From: Pseudomonadota bacterium
GTDB taxonomy: Bacteria; Pseudomonadota; Gammaproteobacteria; Burkholderiales; Rhodocyclaceae
Reading direction: 5' to 3'
Assembly (NCBI GenBank): GCA_026399515.1
Contig: JAPLQT010000123.1
Coordinates: forward strand, 124,001-188,000
Length of the DNA stretch: 64,000 bases
The notes beneath the pieces were generated by a model, which was not told the origin of the DNA, did no database searches, and worked only from the letters and a program-made list of their open reading frames with translations. The position numbers and the translations under genes are program-made. Shown piece after piece: positions 27,084-38,460 of this stretch (positions are counted from its first letter, which is position 1; each line of letters starts with the position of its first letter).

Positions 27084-28751
27084 ATGGACAATCAACGTCT
27101 GATCTTACTGCTGGTATTTTCATTTTCCCTGGTCATGCTCTGGGATGGCTGGCAGAAGCAGGGCTTGCCCAAGCCGGTCGCACCGACCGCCGCGGTCCAG
27201 GGTGCGGCTTCTCCTGGAGGCAGTGCCGTTCCAGTACCCACCACGGCCCCCACTCAAACCAGCGCGACCGCTGCATTGCCCACCGTCGCCGCTGTCCAAG
27301 ACCAGAACGGCGCGGCGGTTACCAAGGCAACGATAAAGACGGATTTGTTCATCGCGGAGATTTCTTCCCAGGGCGGTGATTTGACCCGCCTTGAACTGGT
27401 TCAACACCATGCCACCGAGGATAAGACCAAGAATTTCGTTTTGTTCGATAACGGCGGCAAGCATTTTTACCAGGCACAGAGCGGTTTGATCGGGACCAAT
27501 CTGCCCAACCATAAGTCTATTTACCAGTTCATCGCCGGCAGCCATGAACTCAAGGATGGCCAGGATATTCTCGAAGTGCGCCTCGAAACGGCTCCGGTCA
27601 ATGGTGTAAAAGTAACCAAGACTTATACCTTTCATCGTGGCAGCTATCTGATCGATGTGGGTCACGAGGTCGTCAATCAAGCCGCGGAGCCGCTCAGTAC
27701 CCATGTCTATTTCCAGACTGTGCGCGACAGCAAGCCTCCGGAAGGCAGCACAGGCGGGGCGATGGGGGTGAGTACGTTTACCGGTCCCGCGGTCTTCACC
27801 GAGCAGGACAAATACCAGAAAGTCAGCTTTGAGGATATCGCCAAAGGCAAGGCCAAACATGCGCTGAAGGCGGATAACGGCTGGATAGCGATGGTTCAGC
27901 ACTATTTCGTCTCGGCATGGCTGCCTCAGGGCACGATCGAGAGGGAGTTCTTCACCCGCAAGCTGGGTGACGATCTGTATGGCGCCGGGGTCATCCTGCC
28001 GGTCGCAGCGATTGCTCCGGGTGCGACCGGTAAGCTGATGGTGCAACTCTTCGCCGGTCCCCAGGAACAGGACAAGCTGGCGAAAGTCGCTCCCGGACTC
28101 GACCTCGTTGTCGATTACGGCTGGCTGACGGTGATCGCCGCGCCCTTGTTCTGGGTATTGGAGTTGCTCCACAAACTGGTGGGCAACTGGGGATGGGCGA
28201 TCATCGGCCTGACGGTCTTGCTGAAGCTGATCTTCTTTCCGCTGTCGGCCGCCAGTTATAAGTCCATGGCGAAAATGAAGCTGCTCACCCCCAAGATGAC
28301 CAAGCTCAAGGAAACCTTTGGCGATGATCGCGCCCGGCTCAACCAGGAGATGATGGAGCTCTACAAGCGCGAGAAGATCAATCCGCTCGGCGGTTGCCTG
28401 CCTATCCTGGTGCAGATCCCGGTGTTCATCGCGCTGTATTGGGTGTTGCTGGGAACCGCGGAAATGCGTTACGCCCCGTGGCTAGGCTGGATCCAGGATC
28501 TCTCGGCCCAGGATCCGTACTACATCCTGCCGCTGTTGATGGGCGCGACCCAGATGGTCATGACCAAGCTCAACCCCACTCCGCCCGATCCGATCCAGGC
28601 GAAAGTGATGTTGTTCATGCCGATCGTATTCACCGGCATGTTCCTGTTCATGCCTTCCGGTCTGGTGCTTTACTGGACGGTCAACAACTTGCTGTCGATG
28701 GCGCAGCAGTGGCAAATCAACCGTCTGATCGAGGGTGGCAAAAAGACCTAG
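27084..28751 (+). CDS. yidC: Membrane protein insertase YidC
   Basis: A 555-residue insertase for inner-membrane proteins, working alone or with Sec. It has an N-terminal transmembrane anchor ([20 protein letters not shown]), a proline- and alanine-rich linker, the large periplasmic domain, and the conserved C-terminal helices with [20 protein letters not shown] and [20 protein letters not shown]. Its stop overlaps the start of mnmE by 17 bases. Confidence 0.97.
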   Translation: MDNQRLILLLVFSFSLVMLWDGWQKQGLPKPVAPTAAVQGAASPGGSAVPVPTTAPTQTSATAALPTVAAVQDQNGAAVTKATIKTDLFIAEISSQGGDLTRLELVQHHATEDKTKNFVLFDNGGKHFYQAQSGLIGTNLPNHKSIYQFIAGSHELKDGQDILEVRLETAPVNGVKVTKTYTFHRGSYLIDVGHEVVNQAAEPLSTHVYFQTVRDSKPPEGSTGGAMGVSTFTGPAVFTEQDKYQKVSFEDIAKGKAKHALKADNGWIAMVQHYFVSAWLPQGTIEREFFTRKLGDDLYGAGVILPVAAIAPGATGKLMVQLFAGPQEQDKLAKVAPGLDLVVDYGWLTVIAAPLFWVLELLHKLVGNWGWAIIGLTVLLKLIFFPLSAASYKSMAKMKLLTPKMTKLKETFGDDRARLNQEMMELYKREKINPLGGCLPILVQIPVFIALYWVLLGTAEMRYAPWLGWIQDLSAQDPYYILPLLMGATQMVMTKLNPTPPDPIQAKVMLFMPIVFTGMFLFMPSGLVLYWTVNNLLSMAQQWQINRLIEGGKKT

Positions 28752-30105
28752 TCTTTCCCAAGACACTATTGCGGCTGTCGCCTCTGCCCCGGGGCGCGGC
28801 GGCATTGGAGTAGTCCGCATTTCAGGCCGGTCATTGCTGGGCCTGGCCGTGAAACTTTGTGGCCTTGAGCCGCAACCCCGTTTCGCCACCCTGACCACCT
28901 TTCGCGATGCCGACGGACAGCCGGTGGATCAGGGAATCTTGCTTTATTTTCCGGCACCGCGTTCATTTACCGGTGAAGACGTACTGGAGCTGCACGGGCA
29001 TGGCGGGCCGGTGGTGTTGCGGATGTTGTTGCAGCGCTGCCTGGAACTCGGTGCCCGACTCGCCGAACCGGGAGAGTTCACGCGCCGTGCTTTCTTCAAC
29101 GACAAGCTGGACCTGGTTCAGGCCGAGGCGGTGGCCGACCTGATCGACGCTTCCACGACCCAAGCCGCACGTTCCGCACTGCGCTCGCTTACAGGCGAGT
29201 TTTCCTCGGCCGTGCATAGCGTGGTCAGGGAGTTGATAGAGTTGCGCATGCTGATCGAGGCCACACTCAATTTTCCCGACGAGGAGCTCGATACGGCCGA
29301 GATATTGCGCTCCACCAATGCCGCCAACCGTTTGGCCCAATTACGCGCCAGAGTGACCGATATTCGTGTCAGGGCGCGGCAGGGCAGCCTACTGCGCGAT
29401 GGCCTGGCAGTGGTCCTGACCGGAGCGCCGAATGTAGGCAAGTCTTCGTTGCTCAACCGTCTTGCCGGCGAAGAGTGCGCAATCGTGACGGACGTGGCTG
29501 GCACCACTCGCGACGCCGTTCGTGAAACCATACAACTCGAAGGCATACCGCTGCATATCATCGATACCGCCGGCTTGCGCGAACCCGGCGACGTCGTCGA
29601 AAAACTCGGCATCGAGCGGACCTGGCGTGAAATCGAGAAAGCCGATGTGATTGTTCAATTGGTGGATGCCCAGCTCGGGTTGACGGCGGAAGATGAGCAG
29701 ATGGCCAAACAATTTCCCGCCGGTCACACTGTCGGAAGGATTGTCGTTCATAACAAATGCGATCTGGGCAAGCTGCCGGCAGAGCGCCGCGAGAAAGACG
29801 GCGACGTGCATTTGTGGTTATCGGCGCTTACCGGAGAAGGCATAGTCTTGCTGCATGACGAGTTATTGCGCATCGCCGGTTGGCAGGGACATGGCGAAGA
29901 CGCGATTCTGGCGCGTGAGCGGCACCTCGGCGCTCTTGCCGCCGCGGATTGCCACTTGGCCCAGGCTAGCGTCGAGTTGAGTCGAATCGAGCTGTGCGCG
30001 GAGGAACTGCGCCTGGCGCAGGAAGCCATGAACAGCATCACCGGCGAATTTACCCCGGACGATCTGCTCGGTGAAATCTTTTCGCGATTCTGCATTGGAA
30101 AATAG
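28735..30105 (+). CDS. mnmE: tRNA modification GTPase MnmE
   Basis: A 456-residue GTPase that, with MnmG, modifies U34 of several tRNAs. The N-terminal domain starts [20 protein letters not shown]. The G domain has [14 protein letters not shown] near residue 232, [13 protein letters not shown] and NKCDL. The C-terminus ends FCIGK, whose cysteine is conserved. The start is GTG at 28735 inside the yidC end. Its partner mnmG lies 5.8 kb away. Confidence 0.97.
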   Translation: MAKRPSLSQDTIAAVASAPGRGGIGVVRISGRSLLGLAVKLCGLEPQPRFATLTTFRDADGQPVDQGILLYFPAPRSFTGEDVLELHGHGGPVVLRMLLQRCLELGARLAEPGEFTRRAFFNDKLDLVQAEAVADLIDASTTQAARSALRSLTGEFSSAVHSVVRELIELRMLIEATLNFPDEELDTAEILRSTNAANRLAQLRARVTDIRVRARQGSLLRDGLAVVLTGAPNVGKSSLLNRLAGEECAIVTDVAGTTRDAVRETIQLEGIPLHIIDTAGLREPGDVVEKLGIERTWREIEKADVIVQLVDAQLGLTAEDEQMAKQFPAGHTVGRIVVHNKCDLGKLPAERREKDGDVHLWLSALTGEGIVLLHDELLRIAGWQGHGEDAILARERHLGALAAADCHLAQASVELSRIELCAEELRLAQEAMNSITGEFTPDDLLGEIFSRFCIGK

Positions 30106-30867
30106 ATGAGCATCGATATGCTGCTGCTCATGGGCGCAGCTTTTCTGGCCGGATTGGTCGATGCCGTGGTTGGCGGTGGCGGGCTGGTTCTGATTCCCGC
30201 ACTGTTCATGGCGCTCCCGCAGGCGGCGCCGGCGACGATTTTCGGCACCAACAAGTTTGCGGCGATCTTCGGCACCGCCAGCGCCGCCCATCGGTATTCG
30301 CAGCGCATCAAGGTGCCCTGGCGAGCCGCACTGCCGGCGGCGATTGCCGCCTTCGGGCTTTCCTACGTCGGTGCCATGTCGGTGGCTTTGATGCCGAAAG
30401 GCCTGTTGCGTCCCTTGGTGTTGGTCATGCTGATCGCAGTCGCGGTGTACACATTTTCACGCAAGGATTTCGGAAGCGCCGACCAAAGTCGTCCCCACCA
30501 GCCGCTTGATACCCTGTGGGCCGTGCTGTTAGGGGCGGGTATCGGTTTCTATGATGGATTTTTCGGTCCGGGCGCGGGCAGTTTCCTGCTCTTCCTGTTT
30601 ATTCGCTTTTTCGGTTTTGATTTCTTGCGGGCTTCGGCCGCGGCAAAAATCGTAAACGTTGCAACCAATGGTGCTGCGCTGATCTATTTCGGCGCCACGG
30701 GGCATGTGCTGTGGGGAATCGCGGTGTCGATGGCGCTGTTCAATGTCGGCGGAGCGTTGCTCGGTTCACGTTTGGCGTTGCGCTACGGCAGCGGTTTTGT
30801 TCGCCGGGTGTTTCTGGGGGTGGCGACTGCACTGATCGGAAAATTCGGCTACGATACGTTTGCGTGA
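30106..30867 (+). CDS. TSUP/TauE-SafE-family membrane transporter
   Basis: A 253-residue integral membrane protein of the TauE/SafE (TSUP) family, which generally exports sulfite or organosulfur anions. It begins MGAAFLAGLVDAVVGGGGLV, the glycine-rich family N-terminus, and the mid-protein repeat IGFYDGFFGPGAGSFLLFLF is typical. The ATG follows the mnmE stop with no gap. Substrate cannot be read from sequence. Confidence 0.88.
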   Translation: MSIDMLLLMGAAFLAGLVDAVVGGGGLVLIPALFMALPQAAPATIFGTNKFAAIFGTASAAHRYSQRIKVPWRAALPAAIAAFGLSYVGAMSVALMPKGLLRPLVLVMLIAVAVYTFSRKDFGSADQSRPHQPLDTLWAVLLGAGIGFYDGFFGPGAGSFLLFLFIRFFGFDFLRASAAAKIVNVATNGAALIYFGATGHVLWGIAVSMALFNVGGALLGSRLALRYGSGFVRRVFLGVATALIGKFGYDTFA

Positions 30868-30945
30868 GTTCTGCTTATTACGTTATGATTCAAAAAAAAG
30901 ATAAAAAACAACAATCTTGTATCGTAAATTGTTGAAGCTTGATTA

Positions 30946-30984
30946 TTCGAACCGCTGTTCGAAAACTTAATCAGTTTCACTGAT
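30946..30984. promoter_or_regulatory. Paired palindromes upstream of the Liv-type operon
   Basis: TTCGAA at 30946-30951 and again at 30958-30963 make a symmetric site with a 6-base centre. Directly after it, ATCAGT-TTC-ACTGAT at 30970-30984 is a second perfect hairpin. A TACTAT box (30991-30996) and AGGAGGA before the start complete the leader. These are plausible regulatory sites. Confidence 0.45.
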
Positions 30985-31024
30985 GACCTTTACTATGTAA
31001 GAATGGAATCTACAGGAGGAATAT

Positions 31025-32170
31025 ATGAATAATAAATCTTTGTTAGTAGCGTTGGGCTTGGCCGCTGTCGCCACCCTGGCCAGGGCCGACGTCAATGTGG
31101 GTGTGCTGGTGTCCGCGACCGGGCCGGCGGCTTCGCTGGGTATCCCGGAGAAGAATACTTTCGCCCTGATGCCGACCAGTATCGCCGGTCAAAAAATCAA
31201 CTACATTATTCTCGACGATGCCTCGGATACCACCAAGGCGGTTACGAATACCAAGAAACTCATCAGCGAAGACAAAGTCGACGCGATTCTCGGCTCGACC
31301 ATCACTCCCAACTCGCTGGCGATGATCGATGTCGTTGCCGAGGCGGAGACACCCATGATCTCGATGGCGGCTTCTGCGCGCATTATCGACCCGATGGACG
31401 CCAAACGCCGCTGGGTATTCAAGACACCGCAGAACGACGCCCAGATGGCAGTGGCTATCATCGAGCACATGAGCAAGGCAGGGCTCAAGTCGGTGGCTTA
31501 CATCGGGTTCTCAGACGCCTATGGGGAAGGTTGGTGGAACGAGTTTTCGAAGGTAGCCGAAGCCCGCGGGATCAAGATCGTGGCGAACGAGCGGTATAAC
31601 CGCAGCGATACTTCGGTGACCGGACAAGTGCTTAAACTTATGTCCGCAAACCCGGAGGCTGTGTTGATTGCCGGCTCGGGAACGCCGGCGGCGCTGCCAC
31701 AAACAACGCTAAAGGAGAGGGGTTATAAAGGCCTTATTTATCAAACACACGGCGTGGCCAATAATGATTTTCTGCGTGTCGGTGGCAAGAGTGTAGAGGG
31801 TACGATACTTCCGGCAGGGCCGGTATTGGTGGCGGATCAACTGCCGGACAGCAATCCATTGAAGAAGTCCTCTTTGACTTATGTCCATAAGTACGAAGCG
31901 GCTTACGGTGCCGGCAGCGTTTCCACCTTCGGCGCACACGCATGGGACGCGGGGCTGCTGCTGGCGAATGCCATTCCGATAGCACTGAAGAAGGCGAATC
32001 CAGGCAGCAAGGAATTCCGCGCTGCGCTGCGTGATGCTCTTGAAACCACCAAGGAACTTGCCGGCGCCCATGGCGTCTTCAACATGACGCCACAGGATCA
32101 TCTTGGTTTCGACCAGCGGGCACGCGTGATGGTCCAGATTAAGGACGGCAAGTGGAAACTTGAACAGTGA
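31025..32170 (+). CDS. Periplasmic binding protein of Liv-type ABC importer
   Basis: A 381-residue type-1 periplasmic binding protein with a signal peptide (LLVALGLAAVATLARA) cut before DVNVG. It starts the transporter operon that continues to 35872. The AGGAGGA immediately upstream suits high expression. The mature protein is strikingly like that at 8648-9781, sharing TGPAASLGIPEKNT, DTSVTGQVLKL and GSGTPAALPQ, so both probably bind related carboxylates such as aromatic acids. A hairpin terminator follows and would set its level above that of the permeases. Confidence 0.92.
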   Translation: MNNKSLLVALGLAAVATLARADVNVGVLVSATGPAASLGIPEKNTFALMPTSIAGQKINYIILDDASDTTKAVTNTKKLISEDKVDAILGSTITPNSLAMIDVVAEAETPMISMAASARIIDPMDAKRRWVFKTPQNDAQMAVAIIEHMSKAGLKSVAYIGFSDAYGEGWWNEFSKVAEARGIKIVANERYNRSDTSVTGQVLKLMSANPEAVLIAGSGTPAALPQTTLKERGYKGLIYQTHGVANNDFLRVGGKSVEGTILPAGPVLVADQLPDSNPLKKSSLTYVHKYEAAYGAGSVSTFGAHAWDAGLLLANAIPIALKKANPGSKEFRAALRDALETTKELAGAHGVFNMTPQDHLGFDQRARVMVQIKDGKWKLEQ

Positions 32171-32230
32171 TATCTGTTAACTATTGCTGATCTATTGCTG
32201 ATTGATATCTTGACACACTGATCGATTCCC

Positions 32231-32267
32231 AAAGGCGCCTCGATATTTCAGGGCGCCTTTGTTTTTT
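32231..32267 (+). terminator. Intrinsic terminator / attenuator after binding-protein gene
   Basis: AAAGGCGCC at 32231-32239 pairs with GGCGCCTTT at 32252-32260, followed by GTTTTTT. It sits between the binding protein and the permeases. Partial read-through would give the usual excess of binding protein. Confidence 0.85.
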
Positions 32268-32280
32268 GAAGGCTCGTGGC

Positions 32281-33318
32281 ATGGATTTGCAAATCGCGCT
32301 GTTGTTAGGACAGGATGGAATTACCAACGGAGCCATATACGCGTTGTTGGCGTTGGCGTTGGTGCTCATATTTGCGGTGACCCGCGTTATTTACATTCCA
32401 CAAGGCGAGTTTGTCGCCTTCGGTGCTTTGACCCTGGCCAGTCTTCAGGCAGGCAAGACGCCAGGCACCTTGTGGTTGTTGCTCGGTGCAGGCATTGCCA
32501 TTGCCTTGATCGACGGTGCCCTGGCCTTGCATGCCGGTGCTCTAAGGCGTATGCCGAGAATATTGCTGTGGAATCTCGGCTATCCGTTGGTTGTCGCCGC
32601 TGTAGTATTTTTTGCCAAACCGGCCGGGCTTCCGATGCTGGCGCAGATATTGTTGTCGTTGGCGTTGGTGGTTCCGCTGGGACCGATGATTTATCGCCTT
32701 GCCTACCAGCCTCTGGCTGAGGCCTCGGTGTTGGTTTTGCTGATAGTTTCGGTGGCGGTACATTTGACTCTGGTCGGTCTGGGTTTGCTGTTTTTCGGGG
32801 CGGAAGGCTCGCGTACGCCGGCTTTCAGCGATGCTTCGTTCGAACTCGGCAGCATCCATGTAACCGGCCAGACGTTGTGGGTGCTGGTTTCAAGCGTTCT
32901 TCTGATCGTCGCGCTATACTTTTTTTTCGATCGTACCTTGTATGGCAAGGCCTTGCGGGCCACCGCAATCAATCGTGTCGGGGCGCGCTTGATGGGTATA
33001 TCGACGGTCATGGCGGGCAAGCTGTCGTTTCTCCTGGCAGCTCTGATTGGCGCCTTTTCCGGCATTCTGATAGCACCGATCACCACTATTTATTATGACA
33101 CCGGCTTCTTGATCGGTTTGAAAGGATTTGTGGGTGCCATAGTCGGCGGTTTGGCAAGTTACCCGATTGCGGCAGCCGGCGCGATACTGGTAGGCCTGCT
33201 CGAGTCATATTCTTCATTCTGGGCCAGCGCTTTCAAGGAAGTGATCGTTTTCACCCTGATCATTCCGGTGCTGGTCTGGCGCTCTTTGACAACTCATCAT
33301 GTCGAGGAGGAAGAATGA
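32281..33318 (+). CDS. Liv-type ABC permease (LivH family)
   Basis: A 345-residue inner-membrane permease of the branched-chain amino-acid type with about eight or nine membrane segments. Features are [20 protein letters not shown] and [15 protein letters not shown] at the N-terminus and [20 protein letters not shown], the EAA-like loop that contacts the ATPase. The ATG at 32281 has GAAGG 8 bases upstream. It overlaps the next gene by 4 bases. It would pair with the permease half of the fusion that follows. Confidence 0.92.
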   Translation: MDLQIALLLGQDGITNGAIYALLALALVLIFAVTRVIYIPQGEFVAFGALTLASLQAGKTPGTLWLLLGAGIAIALIDGALALHAGALRRMPRILLWNLGYPLVVAAVVFFAKPAGLPMLAQILLSLALVVPLGPMIYRLAYQPLAEASVLVLLIVSVAVHLTLVGLGLLFFGAEGSRTPAFSDASFELGSIHVTGQTLWVLVSSVLLIVALYFFFDRTLYGKALRATAINRVGARLMGISTVMAGKLSFLLAALIGAFSGILIAPITTIYYDTGFLIGLKGFVGAIVGGLASYPIAAAGAILVGLLESYSSFWASAFKEVIVFTLIIPVLVWRSLTTHHVEEEE

Positions 33319-35117
33319 TGAGACGACAGACCGTCATACTTGCCGGTTTTCTTGGTCTACTCGCCCTGGGCCCAGTATTTCTCCCGGAATTCTATGTCAC
33401 TCTGCTCAACTATATCGGCCTGTACGCGATAGTAGCGCTTGGTCTGGTATTGCTCACCGGTGTTGGGGGACTGACTTCGTTCGGCCAGGCTGCATTTGTC
33501 GGTCTGGGCGCCTATACCACTGCTTATCTGACCACGGCCAGCGACTTGCCGAGCTGGCTGGCGATTTTTGGTGCTTCACCTTGGCTGGCGTTGTTGGTGG
33601 GGTTAGCGCTTACTGCCGTTGTAGCGCTTGTTCTAGGGGCGTTGACACTGCATCTTTCCGGCCATTACCTGCCCTTGGGGACGATTGCCTGGGGCATCAG
33701 TCTTTATTTTCTGTTTGGCAATATCGAACAGCTCGGGGGACACACGGGGATCACCGGGATACCATCATTATCGGTATTCGGACTGGAGGTGAAATTCGGC
33801 CGCGAATTCTACTACCTGATCTGGGCATTGTTGATGTTGGCGGTCTGGTTGACCCAGAATCTGCTCGATTCGCGCGAAGGTCGAGCTATCAGCGCACTCA
33901 AGGGAGGCAGTCTGATGGCCGAGGCCATGGGTGTCGATACGGCCCGTTCCAAAACCGTTATCTTCCTCATCGCCGCGTTGTTTGCCTGTCTATCCGGCTG
34001 GCTTTATGCCCATTTGCAGCGCTTCGTCAACCCGACACCGTTTGGTTTGCACATAGGAATCGAATACCTGTTTATGGCCGTGCTTGGAGGCGCTGCCCAC
34101 GTCTGGGGTGCGCTACTTGGTGCCGGCGTCATTACCATACTCAAACAATGGCTCCAGGATTTGCTGCCGAAGCTGTTCGGCAGTAGCGGAAATTTCGAAA
34201 TGATAGTGTTTGGCTTGATGATGGTTTTGATGTTGCAACGTGCCCGCGACGGTCTCTGGCCGATATTGGTCCGGCTGGTTGCGAGCAACGATGGGAACGC
34301 TCAAGTTGCGGCGGTGCCGCAGGCTGAACCGATGCCGAAGAAACCGTTACCGCAACCAGGCACACGGTTGCTGGAAGTCAAAGATGTCGTAAAGAAATTT
34401 GGCGGCTTGGTGGCCAGTAATAATATGAACTTGTGGGTGCAGACTGGAGAGGTGCTTGCATTGATTGGACCCAATGGTGCTGGAAAGAGCACCATGTTCA
34501 ACTGTATTTCAGGCGTCGCTCCGGCTACTTCGGGTGAAATTCTCTTTCTGGGCGAGCGCGTGGAGAAGCTGAATTCGCGTGAAATCGCCCGACGGGGAAT
34601 GAGCCGGACTTTCCAGCATGTACGTTTGCTGCCCAATATGAGCGTGTTGGAAAATGTCGCCATCGGTGCTCATCTGCGGGGTAGTAAGGGAGTGGTCGCC
34701 GCGTTGCTGCATCTGGAGCGTGCCGAGGAGCGGCGATTGATGGCCGAGGCCGCTCGACAGATCGAGCGCGTCGGCCTCAAGGAGCACATGTTCGACCAAG
34801 CCGGCAGCCTGGCTTTGGGTCAACAGCGCATTCTGGAGATAGCGCGGGCGCTGGCTGCCGACCCATGCCTATTGTTGCTGGATGAACCGGCTGCCGGCCT
34901 GCGCTACCTGGAAAAGCAGGCACTCGCTGAACTGCTGAGGCGATTGCGTGCGGAGGGAATGGGTATCCTGCTGGTCGAACATGATGTTGAGTTTGTCATG
35001 GGGTTGGCGGATCGTGTTGTGGTGATGGAGTTTGGGGAAAAGATCGCCGAAGGCTTACCGGAGGATGTTCGGCAGAACCCCGCCGTATTGGAAGCTTACC
35101 TCGGGGGAGTGGCATGA
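33315..35117 (+). CDS. Liv-type permease-ATPase fusion (LivM-LivG)
   Basis: A 600-residue fusion of a permease (about residues 1-320) and an ABC ATPase (about 350-600). The permease half shows [20 protein letters not shown] and [20 protein letters not shown]. The ATPase half has [19 protein letters not shown] near residue 385, the signature [15 protein letters not shown] near 500, and [11 protein letters not shown]. The His switch is in LVEHDVEFV. Fused LivM-LivG genes occur in other betaproteobacteria. It overlaps the genes on both sides by 4 bases. Confidence 0.94.
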   Translation: MMRRQTVILAGFLGLLALGPVFLPEFYVTLLNYIGLYAIVALGLVLLTGVGGLTSFGQAAFVGLGAYTTAYLTTASDLPSWLAIFGASPWLALLVGLALTAVVALVLGALTLHLSGHYLPLGTIAWGISLYFLFGNIEQLGGHTGITGIPSLSVFGLEVKFGREFYYLIWALLMLAVWLTQNLLDSREGRAISALKGGSLMAEAMGVDTARSKTVIFLIAALFACLSGWLYAHLQRFVNPTPFGLHIGIEYLFMAVLGGAAHVWGALLGAGVITILKQWLQDLLPKLFGSSGNFEMIVFGLMMVLMLQRARDGLWPILVRLVASNDGNAQVAAVPQAEPMPKKPLPQPGTRLLEVKDVVKKFGGLVASNNMNLWVQTGEVLALIGPNGAGKSTMFNCISGVAPATSGEILFLGERVEKLNSREIARRGMSRTFQHVRLLPNMSVLENVAIGAHLRGSKGVVAALLHLERAEERRLMAEAARQIERVGLKEHMFDQAGSLALGQQRILEIARALAADPCLLLLDEPAAGLRYLEKQALAELLRRLRAEGMGILLVEHDVEFVMGLADRVVVMEFGEKIAEGLPEDVRQNPAVLEAYLGGVA

Positions 35118-35872
35118 ACAGCGTACCGTTACCTGGCGGAAACTCCGCGGTACTTGAGGTCGATAATCTTTGCGTTTCATACGGTAAGGTCGAAGCACTG
35201 CATCAAGCCAATATTAGAGTTGAACCGGGCCAGATTGTTACGGTGATCGGACCAAATGGAGCGGGCAAGACGACCATGCTTGGCGCTATCATGGGATTGT
35301 TGCCGCGCAGTAGCGGGAAATTGAAGTTTTTCGGCGAGGAACTGGCGGATATCGAAGTTGAAAGAATGGTGGCTCGGGGCATGAATCTGGTGCCGGAGAA
35401 ACGCGAGTTGTTCGGTGAGATGAGCGTAGAGGACAATTTATTGCTCGGTGCTTTCATGCGGCATCGTCTGGGTCACCGCGACCAGCAGGAGACCATGGAA
35501 CAGGTTTATCAAATCTTCCCTCGCCTGAAGGAGCGTCACGACCAGCAGGCCGCTACCTTGTCGGGCGGCGAGAGGCAGATGTTGGCGGTCGGTCGCGCTT
35601 TGATGGCCAAGCCCAAACTGCTGTTGCTGGATGAGCCTAGCCTTGGTCTTGCGCCATTGATCGTGCGTGAAATATTCAGAATCATTGCCGATTTGAAGAA
35701 AAGCGGCGTTTCCATACTGCTGGTTGAACAGAATGCCCGCGCCGCATTGCAAGTGGCGGATTACGCTTACGTGCTGGAAACCGGCGAGATTGCTCTCGAA
35801 GGACCGGCGGCGGAATTAGCCGACAATCAGAAGGTAATCGAGAGTTACCTGGGTCTCGGCGGGAAAAACTGA
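35114..35872 (+). CDS. Liv-type ABC ATPase (LivF family)
   Basis: A 252-residue ABC ATPase, partner to the ATPase half of the preceding fusion. It has [20 protein letters not shown] (Walker A), [16 protein letters not shown] (signature) and [13 protein letters not shown] (Walker B). It completes a transporter of one binding protein, two permease domains and two ATPase domains. The ATG overlaps the preceding stop. A parS site lies four bases after its stop. Confidence 0.94.
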   Translation: MNSVPLPGGNSAVLEVDNLCVSYGKVEALHQANIRVEPGQIVTVIGPNGAGKTTMLGAIMGLLPRSSGKLKFFGEELADIEVERMVARGMNLVPEKRELFGEMSVEDNLLLGAFMRHRLGHRDQQETMEQVYQIFPRLKERHDQQAATLSGGERQMLAVGRALMAKPKLLLLDEPSLGLAPLIVREIFRIIADLKKSGVSILLVEQNARAALQVADYAYVLETGEIALEGPAAELADNQKVIESYLGLGGKN

Positions 35873-35876
35873 TAAT

Positions 35877-35892
35877 TGTTTCACGTGAAACC
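35877..35892. promoter_or_regulatory. parS centromere site
   Basis: TGTTTCACGTGAAACC matches the bacterial parS consensus TGTTTCACGTGAAACA at 15 of 16 bases, including the whole palindromic core. It lies in the 27-base gap between the transporter and mnmG, about 2.6 kb from parA. It is expected to load ParB for origin segregation. Confidence 0.93.
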
Positions 35893-35899
35893 GGCCTAG

Positions 35900-37807
35900 A
35901 TGCTTTTCCCCACCCGTTTTGATGTGATCGTTATTGGCGGCGGCCACGCCGGTACCGAGGCGGCGCTTGCCGCTGCTCGTGCCGGGGCAAAGACGCTCTT
36001 GCTGACGCACAACATCGAAACACTCGGCCAGATGTCTTGCAATCCGTCGATTGGAGGCATAGGCAAAGGTCATTTGGTCAAGGAAGTCGATGCCCTGGGT
36101 GGTGCAATGGCCGCCGCTACGGACGAGGCCGGCATCCAATTCCGTATTCTCAATTCAAGCAAGGGTCCGGCAGTTCGTGCAACCCGTGCCCAGGCCGACC
36201 GCATTCTCTACAAGGCAGCTATCCGCCGCCGGCTCGAAAACCAGCCCAACCTGACTTTGTTCCAGCAAGCGGTTGATGATTTGACGCTTGAGGGCGACCG
36301 AGTGAGTGGGGTTGTAACTCAGCTTGGTGTTCGGTTTGAGTCGGCGACAGTGGTGTTGACAGCGGGTACCTTTCTTGGCGGATTGATCCATGTCGGACTG
36401 ACCAGCTACCAGGCCGGTCGTGCCGGCGATCCGCCATCGATTTCGTTGGCGCAACGCTTGCGCGAACTAAAATTGCCGGTCGGACGCTTGAAAACAGGGA
36501 CGCCCCCACGTTTGGACGGCCGTAGCGTTGATTATTCGTTGTTGAAGATTCAGCCTGGCGATGACCCTGCACCGGTGTTTTCGTTTCTCGGCAGACGCGA
36601 ACAACATCCGCGCCAAGTCCCTTGCTGGATTGCACATACCAACGTTCAAACCCATGAAATTATCCGTAAAGGACTCGACCGTTCTCCGATGTTCACCGGG
36701 GTAATCGAGGGGATTGGTCCGCGCTACTGTCCCTCGATCGAGGACAAGATTCATCGTTTCGCCGGCAAGGACAGTCATCAGATATTCCTTGAGCCGGAAG
36801 GTTTGGATACTCATGAGATCTATCCCCAGGGTATCTCCACCAGCCTGCCCTTCGACGTACAACTGGCACTCGTGCGCAGCATGCGCGGGTTGGAAGCTGC
36901 GCACATTCTGAGACCTGGCTACGCAATCGAGTACGATTATTTCGACCCGCGCAATCTGAAATCCTCGCTCGAGACGAAGGCCATTTCCGGCCTATTTTTC
37001 GCCGGCCAAATCAATGGTACGACTGGATATGAGGAAGCGGCGGCGCAGGGTTTGCTGGCGGGCATCAATGCGGCATTGCAGGTTCAGGGCAGGGCATCCT
37101 GGTGTCCGCGACGCGACCAGGCTTACCTTGGGGTATTGGTGGATGACTTGGTTACCCAAGGGGTTTCGGAGCCGTATCGGATGTTTACCAGCCGGGCCGA
37201 ATATCGTTTGAGTTTGCGTGAGGACAATGCCGACTTACGTTTGACCGAAATTGGACGTGAACTGGGGCTGGTCGATGATATTCGTTGGGAAGCCTTCAAC
37301 CGCAAACGGGATGCCATCGATGCCGAGACCGAGAGGTTGAAAACAACCTGGATCAACCCAAAGATCGTTGATAGTAATGACGCTCTTCGCGTTTTCGGCC
37401 AGCCTCTGGAACGCGAATACCGTTTGCTGGATTTATTGAGGCGGCCGCAGGTGAGCTATGCAGCATTGCAAACCTTGGTTCCCGATCGACAATTCGACCA
37501 AGGTCCAGTCAATATAGACTCTCAAGTCATTGAACAGATAGAAATTCAAGCAAAATACCAAGGCTATATCGAGCGTCAACAGGAGGATGTGGCCAAAAGC
37601 GAAACCCAAGAGACCTTGCGTCTGCCGACTGGTTTCGACTATGGGGCTGTCCATGGGCTATCGATCGAAGTGAGGCAGAAACTCAGCCAGTATCAACCTG
37701 AAACGATCGGCCAAGCATCGCGTATTCAGGGTGTGACCCCGGCCGCGATTTCCCTGCTTTTGGTGCATTTGAAACGCCATTCGCTTTATGAGAAACGGCG
37801 CGCATGA
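35900..37807 (+). CDS. mnmG: tRNA uridine-34 carboxymethylaminomethyl enzyme MnmG
   Basis: A 635-residue FAD protein that acts with MnmE on tRNA wobble uridine. The N-terminal FAD motif is [20 protein letters not shown], followed by [20 protein letters not shown]. The C-terminus has [20 protein letters not shown]. Overlap of 4 bases with rsmG reflects the conserved mnmG-rsmG-parA-parB order. Confidence 0.98.
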   Translation: MLFPTRFDVIVIGGGHAGTEAALAAARAGAKTLLLTHNIETLGQMSCNPSIGGIGKGHLVKEVDALGGAMAAATDEAGIQFRILNSSKGPAVRATRAQADRILYKAAIRRRLENQPNLTLFQQAVDDLTLEGDRVSGVVTQLGVRFESATVVLTAGTFLGGLIHVGLTSYQAGRAGDPPSISLAQRLRELKLPVGRLKTGTPPRLDGRSVDYSLLKIQPGDDPAPVFSFLGRREQHPRQVPCWIAHTNVQTHEIIRKGLDRSPMFTGVIEGIGPRYCPSIEDKIHRFAGKDSHQIFLEPEGLDTHEIYPQGISTSLPFDVQLALVRSMRGLEAAHILRPGYAIEYDYFDPRNLKSSLETKAISGLFFAGQINGTTGYEEAAAQGLLAGINAALQVQGRASWCPRRDQAYLGVLVDDLVTQGVSEPYRMFTSRAEYRLSLREDNADLRLTEIGRELGLVDDIRWEAFNRKRDAIDAETERLKTTWINPKIVDSNDALRVFGQPLEREYRLLDLLRRPQVSYAALQTLVPDRQFDQGPVNIDSQVIEQIEIQAKYQGYIERQQEDVAKSETQETLRLPTGFDYGAVHGLSIEVRQKLSQYQPETIGQASRIQGVTPAAISLLLVHLKRHSLYEKRRA

Positions 37808-38448
37808 ATCAAACGGTGTCCGAACAAATCCATGGGGGGTTGCACCAGTTGGGCGTAGACTCGTCGACGGATTTGGAGGAGAAGCTCGGCACCTATCTGA
37901 ATCTCCTGGCCAAATGGAATCGTGTCTACAATTTGACCGCGGTGCGTGATGAAAGCTCGATGGTGAGCCAGCACTTACTCGACTCGTTGGCCGTGCTACC
38001 CTACCTCGACACGAACTCAACAGCGATACGATCGCTGGCAGATGTAGGAAGTGGCGGGGGTTTGCCCGGCATACCTCTAGCGATTGCCCGTCCGCAGCTC
38101 AAGGTTGAACTGATCGAGGCCAGTCACAAGAAAGCGAGCTTCTTGCAGCAGGCAAAGATTGAACTCAAACTTGCCAATGTAAGCATTCACTGCGGTCGAG
38201 TGGAAGAGTTCAAGCCAGAGGTTCTTTTTGACGTGGTGATCTCACGGGCCTTTTCCAGTCTTGCAGATTTCATTCAACTGGCAGCCCACTTGTTGGCGCC
38301 GGCCGGCCGCCTGTTGGCCATGAAGGGTGTCCATCCGCAGGAGGAAATCGAGCAGCTGCCGTCGGGATGGTTCATGTCAAGAAGCATTCCACTCGTAGTG
38401 CCGACACTGAATGCGCAACGGGATCTCATCGTCATCGAAAAGACGTAA
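37804..38448 (+). CDS. rsmG: 16S rRNA (guanine-527-N7)-methyltransferase
   Basis: A 214-residue SAM-dependent methyltransferase acting on G527 of 16S rRNA. Motifs are [20 protein letters not shown] at the start and [20 protein letters not shown] for SAM binding. The conserved [11 protein letters not shown] lies further on. It is coupled to mnmG and followed by parA. Confidence 0.97.
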   Translation: MNQTVSEQIHGGLHQLGVDSSTDLEEKLGTYLNLLAKWNRVYNLTAVRDESSMVSQHLLDSLAVLPYLDTNSTAIRSLADVGSGGGLPGIPLAIARPQLKVELIEASHKKASFLQQAKIELKLANVSIHCGRVEEFKPEVLFDVVISRAFSSLADFIQLAAHLLAPAGRLLAMKGVHPQEEIEQLPSGWFMSRSIPLVVPTLNAQRDLIVIEKT

Positions 38449-38460
38449 CAGGTACTTAAA

